Below the pieces are notes generated by a model. That model searched no databases. It was not told where the DNA came from and saw nothing but the letters and a program-made list of their open reading frames with translations. The position numbers were made by a program, and so were the translations under genes. This document shows positions 45,608 to 54,673 of a stretch of 64,000 nucleotides of DNA, piece after piece (position 1 is the stretch's first letter; every line of letters begins with the position of its first letter). The stretch lies in assembly GCF_016907235.1 (NCBI RefSeq), contig NZ_JAFBBO010000001.1, forward strand, positions 1,178,001-1,242,000, given 5' to 3'. The stretch comes from Oerskovia jenensis (GTDB lineage Bacteria; Actinomycetota; Actinomycetes; Actinomycetales; Cellulomonadaceae).

Positions 45608-48108
45608 ACCAGCACCTGCGCCGCACCCCGACCCGCCTGGCCGACGGCCGCGAGCTCGTCTACTTCGACGACTCGCCCGCGTACGTCGCCGGGGAGCGCA
45701 CGCGTCGGCTCGACGACCCGCGCCCGCTGGGCGACCGGTTCGCGCCCGTGACCGGCCCCGACGGGCACGAGCACCCCTACACGGGTCCCGAGATGCGCCT
45801 CGACCCGCTCTCGGGAGACTGGATCCCGATGGCCGCGCACCGCATGAACCGCACGTTCCTGCCCGCCGCTGACTCGTGCCCGCTGTGCCCGGCCCGCCCC
45901 GGTGCGGCCTACTCCGACGGCGAGGTCCCGGACACCGACTACGACGTCGTGGTCTTCGAGAACCGCTTCCCGTCGCTGCAGCTCGTGCCGGGCGTCTCGG
46001 ACGTCGAGGGCGCGCTCGAGGGCGAGGGGACCCTCGAGACCCGCGCGCCGGCGTCGGGCCGCTGCGAGGTCATCGTCTTCTCGAGCGACCACTCCTCCTC
46101 GTTCGGTGCGCTGCCCCCGCAGCGCGTGCGCACCATCATCGACGCGTGGGCCGACCGCACCGAGGCCCTCGGGCGTGAGCCGGGCGTCGAGCAGGTCTTC
46201 TGCTTCGAGAACCGGGGCCAGGAGATCGGGGTCACGCTCCACCACCCGCACGGCCAGATCTACGGCTACCCGTACCTCACGCCCACGACCCGCGCGATGC
46301 TCGCCCAGGCCCGCGCGCACCACGAGCGCACGGGCGGCAACCTGCTGCGCGACGTCCTCGACGCCGAGCTCGCAGACGGTCGCCGGATCGTCCTGGAGAC
46401 CGAGCACTGGGTCGCCTACGTGCCCTTCGCGGCCCGCTGGCCCGTCGAGGTGCACGTCGCGCCGCGCCGGGACGTGCCCGACCTGCCCGCGCTCTCAGAC
46501 GCCGAGCGCGACGACCTCGCGGTCGCCTACCTCGAGCTCCTGCGCCGCCTCGACCTGTTCTTCGAGGGGCCCGCCGGCGCGCCCGTCCCCCTGCCCTACA
46601 TCGCTGCCTGGCACCAGGCCCCGGTGCGCGAGGGGCGCGACCTGTCGCGCCTGCACCTGCGGGTCTTCTCGGTCCTGCGGGCGCCGGGCAAGCTCAAGTA
46701 CCTCGCGGGCTCGGAGTCTGGCATGGGCGCGTGGGTCAGCGACACCACGCCCGAACGGATCGCGGCGCGCCTGCAGGCCCTCGCCCCGGCCCCGGCGGCG
46801 CAGTGGGTCGAGTCCTGGCCCGACGACGTCGGTGCGGACCGCGTCCGGCGCGCCTTCGCGGCGGCGTACCCGGCCGAGGACTCGGACGACGGAGACGCCG
46901 GTGCCCCCGAGGTCCGCGTCTACGCGGCCCCCGGGCGCGTCAACATCATCGGCGAGCACACCGACTACAACGGCGGGCTGTGCCTGCCGATCGCGCTCCC
47001 CCACCGCACGTACGTCGCGCTGCGCCCCCGGACCGATTCGATCGTGCGCCTCGCCTCGGCCCAGGAGCCCGGCGCCGCGTGGACCGGGCGGCTCGAGGAC
47101 GTCGCGCCCGGAGCCGTGACCGGCTGGGCCGCGTACGTGGCCGGGGTCGCCTGGGCGCTCGGGCAGCACCTCGACGCGACCGGCGGTTCGGCCGAGACCC
47201 TCCGCGGCTTCGACGCCGTGGTCGACTCGTGCGTGCCCTACGGCGCGGGCCTGTCGTCGTCTGCCGCGCTCGAGTGCTCGGTCGCGGTCGGGATCGACGA
47301 CGTCGCCGGCCTGGGTCTCGCGGCCACCGACGCCGGTCGCGCGACGCTCGCGGCCGCCGCGATCCGCGCCGAGAACGAGGTCGCGGGCGCCCCGACGGGC
47401 GGCATGGACCAGTCGGCCTCGCTGCGCTGCGCCCCGGGCCATGCGCTGCTCCTCGACTGCCGGCCGGGGCTCGACCCGGCCCGCGCCGTCGAGCAGATCC
47501 CGTTCGACCTCGCGGCCGAGGGGCTCGCGCTGCTCGTGATCGACACCCGGGCCGAGCACGCCCTGGTCGACGGCCAGTACGCGCAGCGACGGGCGACGTG
47601 CGAGGCGGCCGCCTCGACCCTGGGGCTCGCGAACCTGCGCGAGCTCGCGGACTCGGTCATCGCTGCTGCGGCAGGAAACCCGGGGGGCGACGCGGCGTTC
47701 GCCGAGGCCCTCGCCGCGGCGCTCGACCGCCTGCCCGACGACGTCTCGCGCCGCCGCGTCCGGCACGTGGTGACCGAGATCGCCCGGACCCAGGACCTGG
47801 TGTCGCTGCTGCGCGCGGGGCGAGCCTCCGACGTCGGGCCGCTGCTCGACGCGTCCCACGCGTCCCTGCGCGACGACTACGAGGTCTCCGCGACCGAGCT
47901 CGACGTCGCGGTCGAGGCCGCACGCGACGCCGGCGCCGTGGGGGCGCGCATGACGGGCGGCGGGTTCGGGGGGTCCGCGATCGCGCTGGTCCCGGCCGAG
48001 CGCGCGTCCGCGGTCGCGGACGCCGTGGCCGGAGCCTTCGCCCGTGCGGGCCTCGGGGCGCCCGGGTTCCTCCTGGCCGTGCCGTCAGCCCCGGCCGGCG
48101 CCTGCTGA
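45604..48108 (+). CDS. galTK: Bifunctional galactose-1-phosphate uridylyltransferase / galactokinase fusion
   Basis: The single 834-residue frame contains both Leloir enzymes. Residues about 1-393 are GalT: a zinc-type SCPLCPAR, the active-site HPHGQ at about 214-218, and the C-terminal ESGMGAWVSDTTPE. After an Ala/Pro linker (about 393-400), residues about 401-834 are GalK: galactokinase signature GRVNIIGEHTDYNGG at about 444, GHMP motif PYGAGLSSSAALE at about 545, and C-terminal motif TGGGFGGSAIAL. No stop or plausible internal start separates the two halves. The fusion would convert galactose to galactose-1-phosphate and then to UDP-galactose/glucose-1-phosphate in one polypeptide. galT and galK are usually adjacent separate genes, so the fusion is worth noting. 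The 3' end overlaps the convergent MMPL gene by 24 bases. Confidence 0.92.
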   Translation: MNQHLRRTPTRLADGRELVYFDDSPAYVAGERTRRLDDPRPLGDRFAPVTGPDGHEHPYTGPEMRLDPLSGDWIPMAAHRMNRTFLPAADSCPLCPARPGAAYSDGEVPDTDYDVVVFENRFPSLQLVPGVSDVEGALEGEGTLETRAPASGRCEVIVFSSDHSSSFGALPPQRVRTIIDAWADRTEALGREPGVEQVFCFENRGQEIGVTLHHPHGQIYGYPYLTPTTRAMLAQARAHHERTGGNLLRDVLDAELADGRRIVLETEHWVAYVPFAARWPVEVHVAPRRDVPDLPALSDAERDDLAVAYLELLRRLDLFFEGPAGAPVPLPYIAAWHQAPVREGRDLSRLHLRVFSVLRAPGKLKYLAGSESGMGAWVSDTTPERIAARLQALAPAPAAQWVESWPDDVGADRVRRAFAAAYPAEDSDDGDAGAPEVRVYAAPGRVNIIGEHTDYNGGLCLPIALPHRTYVALRPRTDSIVRLASAQEPGAAWTGRLEDVAPGAVTGWAAYVAGVAWALGQHLDATGGSAETLRGFDAVVDSCVPYGAGLSSSAALECSVAVGIDDVAGLGLAATDAGRATLAAAAIRAENEVAGAPTGGMDQSASLRCAPGHALLLDCRPGLDPARAVEQIPFDLAAEGLALLVIDTRAEHALVDGQYAQRRATCEAAASTLGLANLRELADSVIAAAAGNPGGDAAFAEALAAALDRLPDDVSRRRVRHVVTEIARTQDLVSLLRAGRASDVGPLLDASHASLRDDYEVSATELDVAVEAARDAGAVGARMTGGGFGGSAIALVPAERASAVADAVAGAFARAGLGAPGFLLAVPSAPAGAC

Positions 48109-50274
48109 CGCACCGCTGCCCACGAGGGTGCGCGGCGAGGGCTCCTCGCCGCGCACCTCGTCCGCCCCGACGACGCGGCCTGGGCGCGTGCGCCCGCCCG
48201 GGAACCACCAGTTCCAGCGCCCCAGGAGCGACATCGAGGCGGGGAGCAGCAGTCCGCGGACGATCGTGACGTCGAGCAGGACCGCGACGGCCATCCCCAC
48301 GCCGATCTCCTTCATGGCCACGAGGTCGCCCAGCGCGAAGCCCGCGAACACGATCCCGATCGACACGGCTGCGACCGTGATGACGGGGCCCGACGCCACG
48401 ATGCCCGCGAGGACCGCGCGGTCGTTCGCGCGGCGGTCGTCCCCGGTCCGACGCCGCCACTCCTCCGCGATGCGCGCGAGGAGGAACACCTCGTAGTCCA
48501 TCGACAGGCCGAACAGGAAGACGAACAGCAGCGCGGGACTCGTGGCGTCGATCGTGCCCGTGGGCTCGAAGCCCAGCAACCTCGCTCCCCAGCCCCACTG
48601 GAAGACCGCGACCAGCACGCCCAGCGACGCGGTCAGGGCGAGCAGGTTCAGGACCAGCGCCTTGAGCGGGACCACGACCGACCGGGTGAGCCAGCCCAGC
48701 AGGAGCATCGCGGGCAGCACGACCGCGGCGAACGCCCACGGCAGCCGGTCGCGCGACTGCTGGGTCGCGTCGACGAGCTCGGCCGCAGGACCCGCGACCT
48801 GCACCGAGAACGGCACGTCGAGCGCCCGCACGTGCCGGACCACGCCCTGCGCGGCCTCACCCGTCGCGGTGCCCGCCGGGGTGACCTCGGCGACCGTCAC
48901 GTCGGGCGGGAAGTCGACCAGGTGCTCGACGTCCTCGACGCCGGGCAGCGCGTAGACCGCGTCGAGGAACGACTGGACCTCGGGATCCTCGACCGGCGCC
49001 CCCAGCACGAGCTCGACCGGCTGGACACCCAGGATCTCGAAGTCCCGCTCGATCCTCTCCTGCGCGACCCGCTCCTGCGTCCCCGGCGGCAGGGACCGCG
49101 CGTCCGAGGCACCCAGCGCGAGCGACGCCAGGGGCGCGCTCAGGAGCAGGAGGACCGCGGTCGACCCGAGCGTCACCGCCACGGGGCGCCGCTGGGCGAA
49201 GGCCGCGGACCGCGCGAGCAGACCGGGGCCGCTCCCTGTGCGACGGCGGACCCAGGTCCTGGTCCGCGGGGCCGGGATCGACGCGTGCAGCACGGCGACC
49301 AGGGCCGGCACGAGGGTGAGCCCCGCGAGCGTCGTGAGCGCGACCACGAGCAGGCCGCCCAGCGCCATGCTCGCGAGCAGAGGGTCCGCGAGGACGAGCA
49401 GGCCGGTGAGCGCCGACGCGACCGCGAGCCCCGAGACGAGGACCGCCCGGCCCGCGGTCGACACGGTCCGGGCCAGCAGCTCGTCGAGCGGGGCACCGGG
49501 CACCGCGGCGCGCTCCTCCCGGAACCGCACGATCACCAGGAGGCTGTAGTCGACGGCCAGCCCGAGCCCCAGGAGAGTCACGACGTTGACCGCGAACTCG
49601 CTCACGGGCACCGCGCCGGCGAGCGCGCTCAGTGCCAGGAGGGAGGCCGCGATCGACGCGAGCGCGGCGACGATCGGCGCCAGGCCGGCCCGCAGACCCC
49701 CCAGCACGAGCACCAGGACGACGCACAGCACCACGAGAGCGACGGACTCGCCCACCACGGCATCCGCCGTGGCGATGTCGGCGAACGTCCGCTCGGCCAT
49801 GAGCTCCCCGCCCACCACGACATCGGGCGCGTCGAGGGTCCGCAAGGCCGCCGCCACGCGGTCCCCGGCCTCGAGCGCCTGCTCGTCCGTGAGGTCGCGC
49901 TCGAGCTCGACCACGACGAGCGAGCTGAACCCGTCGTCCGCGACGAGACCGCCCGACGTGAACGCGTCCGTGACCTCCAGGACCCCGGGGATCGCGCGCA
50001 CCTCCGGCATGACGCGGTACGCGCTCTCGACGAGCGACGGGGTGAAGAAGTCGACCCCGCCGACGACCGCCGTGAGCGTCTCGCCCTGGGGGTCGAGCTC
50101 GTCGAGCAGCGCCTGTGCCTGCGCGGCGGGCGCGCCGGGCGGCAGGCTGTCGACCGTGGTCGTGCGGTCGAAGACCCCGCCGCCGATCACCGCGCCCAGC
50201 AGCGCGAGCGAGCCCCACACGGCGAGGACGGCGATGCGGTGCCGGGCCATGACCCGTCCCAGGTGCGCGAGCAT
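48085..50274 (-). CDS. MMPL family transporter
   Basis: This 729-residue RND-superfamily membrane protein has the typical MMPL plan: N-terminal helix (HRIAVLAVWGSLALLGAVIGG), an extracytoplasmic domain and a helix bundle with LLGLGLAVDYSLLVIVRFREE. The second half repeats this, with FLFGLSMDYEVFLLARIAEEW. The paired D-Y motifs in the central helices of both halves are the proton-relay signature of MMPL proteins. These export lipids or drugs. The ATG at 50274 (MLAHLGRVMARH) has GAGAGG upstream. It is convergent with and overlapping galT-galK; no obvious functional link. Confidence 0.92.
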   Translation of the reverse strand: MLAHLGRVMARHRIAVLAVWGSLALLGAVIGGGVFDRTTTVDSLPPGAPAAQAQALLDELDPQGETLTAVVGGVDFFTPSLVESAYRVMPEVRAIPGVLEVTDAFTSGGLVADDGFSSLVVVELERDLTDEQALEAGDRVAAALRTLDAPDVVVGGELMAERTFADIATADAVVGESVALVVLCVVLVLVLGGLRAGLAPIVAALASIAASLLALSALAGAVPVSEFAVNVVTLLGLGLAVDYSLLVIVRFREERAAVPGAPLDELLARTVSTAGRAVLVSGLAVASALTGLLVLADPLLASMALGGLLVVALTTLAGLTLVPALVAVLHASIPAPRTRTWVRRRTGSGPGLLARSAAFAQRRPVAVTLGSTAVLLLLSAPLASLALGASDARSLPPGTQERVAQERIERDFEILGVQPVELVLGAPVEDPEVQSFLDAVYALPGVEDVEHLVDFPPDVTVAEVTPAGTATGEAAQGVVRHVRALDVPFSVQVAGPAAELVDATQQSRDRLPWAFAAVVLPAMLLLGWLTRSVVVPLKALVLNLLALTASLGVLVAVFQWGWGARLLGFEPTGTIDATSPALLFVFLFGLSMDYEVFLLARIAEEWRRRTGDDRRANDRAVLAGIVASGPVITVAAVSIGIVFAGFALGDLVAMKEIGVGMAVAVLLDVTIVRGLLLPASMSLLGRWNWWFPGGRTRPGRVVGADEVRGEEPSPRTLVGSGASAGAGRG

Positions 50275-50382
50275 GGGTCGACTACCTCTCGACGACACGG
50301 TGGGACGTCGTCGTCGACGCCCCGGCAGATGGTGACAGACGCCGCCTCTCCGCGGCAAACGAGGCTGCGCCGGTCGTGGTGG

Positions 50383-50433
50383 GTGCGTGGTCCGGCTGCG
50401 ACACGCAGGGCGTGTCGCAGCCGGACCATGCAC
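50383..50433 (-). terminator. Long hairpin terminator of PA14/sugar-dehydrogenase gene
   Basis: The arms 50383-50405 and 50411-50433 pair over 23 bp with one G-T wobble and a 5-base loop, 19 bases past the stop at 50453. Confidence 0.75.
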
Positions 50434-50452
50434 TCAGCGAGGAGCTGTCACG

Positions 50453-53400
50453 TCAGCCGCAGGTCGACGCGTCGTAGGCCGTCTCGACCACGACCTCCTC
50501 GTCCCCCGCGCTCGCCGTCACGGTCGCGGTCCCGGCCTCGATCGAGGTCGAGCGCGTCGAGAACGTCTGCTGGGCGGACTTGCCCGGCAGGACACCGGTC
50601 ATGGTCTTCTTGCCGAACGGCGTGCTGAGCACGACGTCGACCGGCACCGTGTCGTCGTTGACGGCACGCACGGTGAGCGTGACCTTGCCCGCGACGCACT
50701 TGGGCTGGACCGTCACGGACACCGCGAGCTCGGGCTCGGGCTCGGCCGCCAGGTCCTTGACGCGGATGTTGCGGTAGGAGACCGTCTCACCGTTGCCGTG
50801 GTTCTGGATGCCGATGAACCCGCTCGACAGGTCGCGCGCCGGGTCGGTGCTCGTGAAGTCGTTGACGAGCACGTCGTTGAGGTAGATCCGGATGCGGTCC
50901 CCCTCGACGCGGATGTCGTACGCGTTCCACTGCCCGACGGGCTTGAGCGCCGCGGTCACGGCCGCCGCGTCAGCACCCTGGAAGGTGTAGATCGCTCCCG
51001 TGGTGCGGTCCGCGGCGTCGCTCGCGTCGATCTGGATCTCGTAGCCCTGGTTGACCGCGACCCAGGGGTCGCTGCCGGGGTTCGGGAACCCGACGAACAC
51101 GCCGCCGTTGTCGTCCTTGACGAGCTTCCAGTCGAGCTTGAGAGAGTACTTCTCGAGCTCCTCGGCCGTGTACCAGAGCAGGCCCATGCCGCCGTTGGTG
51201 CGGATCGAGCAGTCGTCCTGGCGGCCGAACGTGCCCGCACCGGCGAGGCTCCAGTCCGCGAGGCTCGCGAGCGTGCCGTCGAAGATGCCGCGGTAGCCTT
51301 CCTCGACCTCGGCCGGGGAGCAGATGTCAGGGTTCGCCCCGATCGACAGCACGTCGAGGTTCACGTTGCCCTCGTCGCCCTGGTCGTACTTGAGGGTGAT
51401 CGTGTTGTGGCCCGCCACGAGCGCGACGTCACGGGTGACCGTGCCCCACTTCTTCCAGTCGCCGGTCGTGGGCAGCGTCCACGGGCCGACCTTCTGACCG
51501 TTGACGTAGAGCGAGACGTTCTTGGCGCGCAGCTCGGTGTAGGGGTGGATGCCGTTCGCGTAGCGCAGGTTGAGCGGGTAGGTGCCCGCCTCGGGAACCG
51601 TCACCGCGAACGTGCGGCCCGAGCCGACGTTCTGCATCCCGGCGGCGAAGCCCGTGCCGGAGTAGTTGCTGTGGTCCGAGCCGATGCTCGAGCCACCGAG
51701 GGGCTGCGCCTCCTCGGCCTCGTACCAGCCGCGCTCGGCCGGGGCGACGTAGCCCGGCAACGAGTTGAGCGTGTACCAGGCCTCGGTGCTCAGGAGCTCG
51801 GCGCCCTCGTCCGAGGCGAACGGGCGCGGCGAGCGCAGGTGCACGACGTGGCCGGGCTTGAGGCCGTCGACCTTCAGCGTGACCGTGGTCCGGTCCTCGG
51901 ACACGGTGGCGTCCGTGACGAACAGCGGCTGCTCGTCGACCTTGGGGCCGCCGTACTGCTGGGTCGGCACGTAGCGCCACTGCGTGAGGCGGTAGGCGTC
52001 GGCCAGCTTCGCGACGACGGCGTCGGACACCGGGTCGGTGTACTCGATCTCGAACCCGCCCTCGACGACGCGCATCTCCTTCATGTCGAACGAGTCCTCG
52101 TTCACCGTCGCGAGCTTCTGCAGGCCGAACCGGAGCTTGCCGGACTCGCCCCAGTTGCCGCCCTCGCCCGTCCCGCCGACGTACAGCGCGCCGTCGGGGC
52201 CGGTGATGACGCGGTTGGCGCCCACCTCGAGGCCTGCGGTGTGCCGGAAGACCGCCCCCTGGAACTCGCCGTCCACCTTCTCGAGGAACGCGCGCTGGAG
52301 ACCGCCGTACGTGACGTCGCCCAGGAGCATCTGCCCGGCGAACTCGCCGTCCTGCACGAGGATCGGGTTGCCCGGGGAGTTGGCGATCTCGTTCTGCGGC
52401 AGCCACAGCGCCGGCTGGGACACGGGGTTCGCGTCGAACGGCCCGGCCGGGGTCGTGAAGTGGTTGAAGAACTTGTCCTGCTCGATGTGCACGAGCTTGT
52501 TCGCGGGCAGCCACGCGCCCTGGTTGTCCGTCCCGAAGATCTCGCCCTCGGGGCCGAAGCCGATGCCGTTCGGGGTGCGCAGGCCACCCGCGACGTAGCT
52601 GACCTCGCCCGTCGCGCGGTCGATCTTGATCGACGTGCCACGGTTGGCGGCGGGCTGCGGGGTGGTCGTCGCGCCGCCGTTGTCGATCGCGACGGAGAGG
52701 TTGACGTAGAAGTAGTTCTCGTCGTGGATCAGTCCGAACGCGAACTCGTGGAAGTTGCCGCCGTCGGCCCACCCGGCGATCTTGGTGTGCGTGTCGTAGA
52801 AGCCGTCGCCGTCCGGGTCGGTGAGCTGCGTGAGCTGGTACCGCTCGGAGACGAAGATCGAGTCCTCGATGACCTCGATGCCCATGGGGTTGAGCAGCTT
52901 GTCCGCGACCTTCGTGACCGTGACGTCCTCGGGTCCGGTCGCGTCGATCACGCCGTCCAGGAGGTACACCTCACCGGTCGTCGGGTCGGGCCGCCAGCCG
53001 CCCGAGCTCACGTCGCCCGTGGTCACGACGGCGAGCTTCTCGTCCGGCGTGAACGCGAGGCCCGAGACCTTGGGCTCGAAGCCCGCGGGACGCAGGTCGA
53101 TCAGCTCGTAGTTCGGGTTGACCGTGTCCAGGCGCAGGCCGTCGCCCGAGGTGTCGGTGGCGCCCTCGCAGTACTTGTTGCCGGGCGCGGTGACCCGCAC
53201 GACGTTCGCCTCGGTGCTCAGGGCCGACGTCGGGACGACCTGGAACGTCGAGGACCCGGGGGTCTTCCACGCGAGCGTCAGGCGCTGCTTGTCGGTGCCC
53301 TCGTAGTACTCGACCCGCAGGTCGTGGGCGCCGGCGGTGAGCGTGATCGCCCCCTCGACCGAGGTCGAGTCGTTCGGGCCGTCGTTCTCGAGGAGGAGCT

Positions 53401-53764
53401 GGTCGTCGACGTAGACGAGTGCGCCGTCGTCGTTCGTCACGCGGAACGTGTACTCGCCCTCGGTGGGGACCGTGAGCGTCGCGAGCGCGTGCGTGATGAA
53501 GCGGTCCGCCGCGCCGAACTGCTCGGGCGTGCTCCAGTCGATCGTCGGCATGAGCTTGTCGACGTTGGGGGTCGTCCCCGACTTGAGGGTGCACACGGAC
53601 CCGGGGTCCTGGGCGAGCTGGAAGGTTCGGAGCGTGACGCCGGGCTCCATCTCGGTGTCGGCCGCCTGGGCGGACGGGAGCGCTCCGGCGAAGGCGAGAG
53701 GTACGAGCAGTGAGGCCCCGAGCAGGCCGGACAGGCCCCTTCGATGGCGCATTGAGGTTCGCAC
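50453..53764 (-). CDS. Secreted PA14 / sugar dehydrogenase-like / CBM35-like / DUF1080 protein
   Basis: This is a 1103-residue exported multidomain protein. A signal peptide ends near residue 35. PA14 (about 42-172) has YTFRVTNDDGALVYVDDQLL. A glucose/sorbosone dehydrogenase-like propeller (about 199-655) has LLNPMGIEVIEDSIFVSER, GLRTPNGIGFGPEGEIF and ITGPDGALYVGG. A CBM6/CBM35-like domain (about 682-812) begins YEAEEAQPLGGSS. A DUF1080 domain (about 819-1005) has GYRGIFDGTLASLADW, and an Ig-like tail completes it. AAGGAGG lies ten bases before the GTG at 53764; an ATG four codons later is an alternative. It probably acts on plant or microbial polysaccharide ends outside the cell. It shares the dehydrogenase and DUF1080 parts with the gene at 12786 but differs in accessory domains. 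Confidence 0.9.
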   Translation of the reverse strand: MRTSMRHRRGLSGLLGASLLVPLAFAGALPSAQAADTEMEPGVTLRTFQLAQDPGSVCTLKSGTTPNVDKLMPTIDWSTPEQFGAADRFITHALATLTVPTEGEYTFRVTNDDGALVYVDDQLLLENDGPNDSTSVEGAITLTAGAHDLRVEYYEGTDKQRLTLAWKTPGSSTFQVVPTSALSTEANVVRVTAPGNKYCEGATDTSGDGLRLDTVNPNYELIDLRPAGFEPKVSGLAFTPDEKLAVVTTGDVSSGGWRPDPTTGEVYLLDGVIDATGPEDVTVTKVADKLLNPMGIEVIEDSIFVSERYQLTQLTDPDGDGFYDTHTKIAGWADGGNFHEFAFGLIHDENYFYVNLSVAIDNGGATTTPQPAANRGTSIKIDRATGEVSYVAGGLRTPNGIGFGPEGEIFGTDNQGAWLPANKLVHIEQDKFFNHFTTPAGPFDANPVSQPALWLPQNEIANSPGNPILVQDGEFAGQMLLGDVTYGGLQRAFLEKVDGEFQGAVFRHTAGLEVGANRVITGPDGALYVGGTGEGGNWGESGKLRFGLQKLATVNEDSFDMKEMRVVEGGFEIEYTDPVSDAVVAKLADAYRLTQWRYVPTQQYGGPKVDEQPLFVTDATVSEDRTTVTLKVDGLKPGHVVHLRSPRPFASDEGAELLSTEAWYTLNSLPGYVAPAERGWYEAEEAQPLGGSSIGSDHSNYSGTGFAAGMQNVGSGRTFAVTVPEAGTYPLNLRYANGIHPYTELRAKNVSLYVNGQKVGPWTLPTTGDWKKWGTVTRDVALVAGHNTITLKYDQGDEGNVNLDVLSIGANPDICSPAEVEEGYRGIFDGTLASLADWSLAGAGTFGRQDDCSIRTNGGMGLLWYTAEELEKYSLKLDWKLVKDDNGGVFVGFPNPGSDPWVAVNQGYEIQIDASDAADRTTGAIYTFQGADAAAVTAALKPVGQWNAYDIRVEGDRIRIYLNDVLVNDFTSTDPARDLSSGFIGIQNHGNGETVSYRNIRVKDLAAEPEPELAVSVTVQPKCVAGKVTLTVRAVNDDTVPVDVVLSTPFGKKTMTGVLPGKSAQQTFSTRSTSIEAGTATVTASAGDEEVVVETAYDASTCG

Positions 53765-53984
53765 GAGTGTTCTTCCTCCTTGAAGACGGGTCGGCAGTGA
53801 CCACGTCGGAGCCTAAGGAGGCTTTTGCCTGCTGTCAACCAAAAGTCGCATGTCGGTCAACAGATTCCGGGATCGCCTCGAGGACGGGCGCGGGCGATCG
53901 AGAGGAGCCCACAGGGCGCGCACGGCCGGGGGCCCCGCCGGGCGCCCGGTCCGGCCGGGAAGCCCTCGGCGCCGGAACGTGCCC

Positions 53985-54620
53985 TCAGCGCGGGTCGCGG
54001 CTCGCGTCGTGGTGGATCGCGACGAAGACCGACCACGGCTCCCCACCCGCCGCAGGCTCGCGCTGCCGGAAGTCCTCGAGGACCTCGTCGAGCCGCTGCG
54101 ACAGCTCCTCACGCCCCGCGGCGTCGAGCCGCAGGCCGAGCCTGCCCATGTCGACGGTCGCAGGATCGGCCGCGGCCAGCTCCTCCAGGAACGCGTCGAG
54201 CAGCACCCGGTGCCCCCCCGGCCCCAGGTCCGCGGTCCAGGACTTGCCCGTCGCGCGGTACGGCACCTCTCGCGCCCCCCTCGCTCCCACCCGCTCGGGC
54301 TGCGCCGCCAGGAACCCACGAGCCACGAGCGTCCTGACGTGATGGAGCGTCGTCGCCGGGTTCTTCCCGAGCGCCTGGGCGATCTCCTTGTTGGTCCGCG
54401 CCTCGTCGAGGCAGATGCGCAGGATCCGCACCCGGAGGCTCGACGCGAGCGCGCGCGCGTCGGCGTCCCGCTCGGCGACCGAGCCACCCGTCGCGGGCAG
54501 CTCCGCGGTCGGCGCGTGGACGCCGGCACCTCGGGCCGACGGCCGTGCGGGCGAGGGTTGTGCGGGCGAAGGCTGTGCGGCCGGGTGCTGTGCGGGCGAA
54601 GCCGCGCGATCGGAGGTCAC
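53985..54620 (-). CDS. ArsR-like winged-helix regulator
   Basis: This 211-residue regulator has a disordered Pro/Ala/Gln-rich N-terminal tail (about 45 residues). A winged helix (about 58-115: LRVRILRICLDEARTNKEIAQALGKNPATTLHHVRTLVARG) and an acidic helical C-terminus follow. HTH_20-type proteins of this kind often repress an adjacent MFS pump. The start at GTG 54620 is chosen because it is exactly six bases after TAGCCT, as in other leaderless genes here; a GTG two codons upstream is possible. It is divergent from the MFS gene, with a palindrome between the promoters. Confidence 0.85.
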   Translation of the reverse strand: MTSDRAASPAQHPAAQPSPAQPSPARPSARGAGVHAPTAELPATGGSVAERDADARALASSLRVRILRICLDEARTNKEIAQALGKNPATTLHHVRTLVARGFLAAQPERVGARGAREVPYRATGKSWTADLGPGGHRVLLDAFLEELAAADPATVDMGRLGLRLDAAGREELSQRLDEVLEDFRQREPAAGGEPWSVFVAIHHDASRDPR

Positions 54621-54626
54621 CCCCAC

Positions 54627-54667
54627 AGGCTAACTGATTGACATTCCTCAATCACTTGCCCCAGGCT
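54627..54667. promoter_or_regulatory. Divergent promoters with TGATTGA-N6-TCAATCA operator
   Basis: The perfect inverted repeat TGATTGA (54635-54641) / TCAATCA (54648-54654) overlaps the TTGACA -35 of the MFS gene (54638-54643). It lies between the minus-strand -10 TAGCCT (54627-54632) and the plus-strand -10 CAGGCT (54662-54667). Each -10 ends six bases before its start codon. This is the likely operator of the winged-helix regulator, acting on both genes. Confidence 0.65.
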
Positions 54668-54673
54668 GACCCC

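Noticed and set aside
50387-53713. 1108-codon plus-strand open frame opposite the PA14 protein
   Set aside because: Antisense shadow that starts inside the terminator hairpin at 50383-50433.
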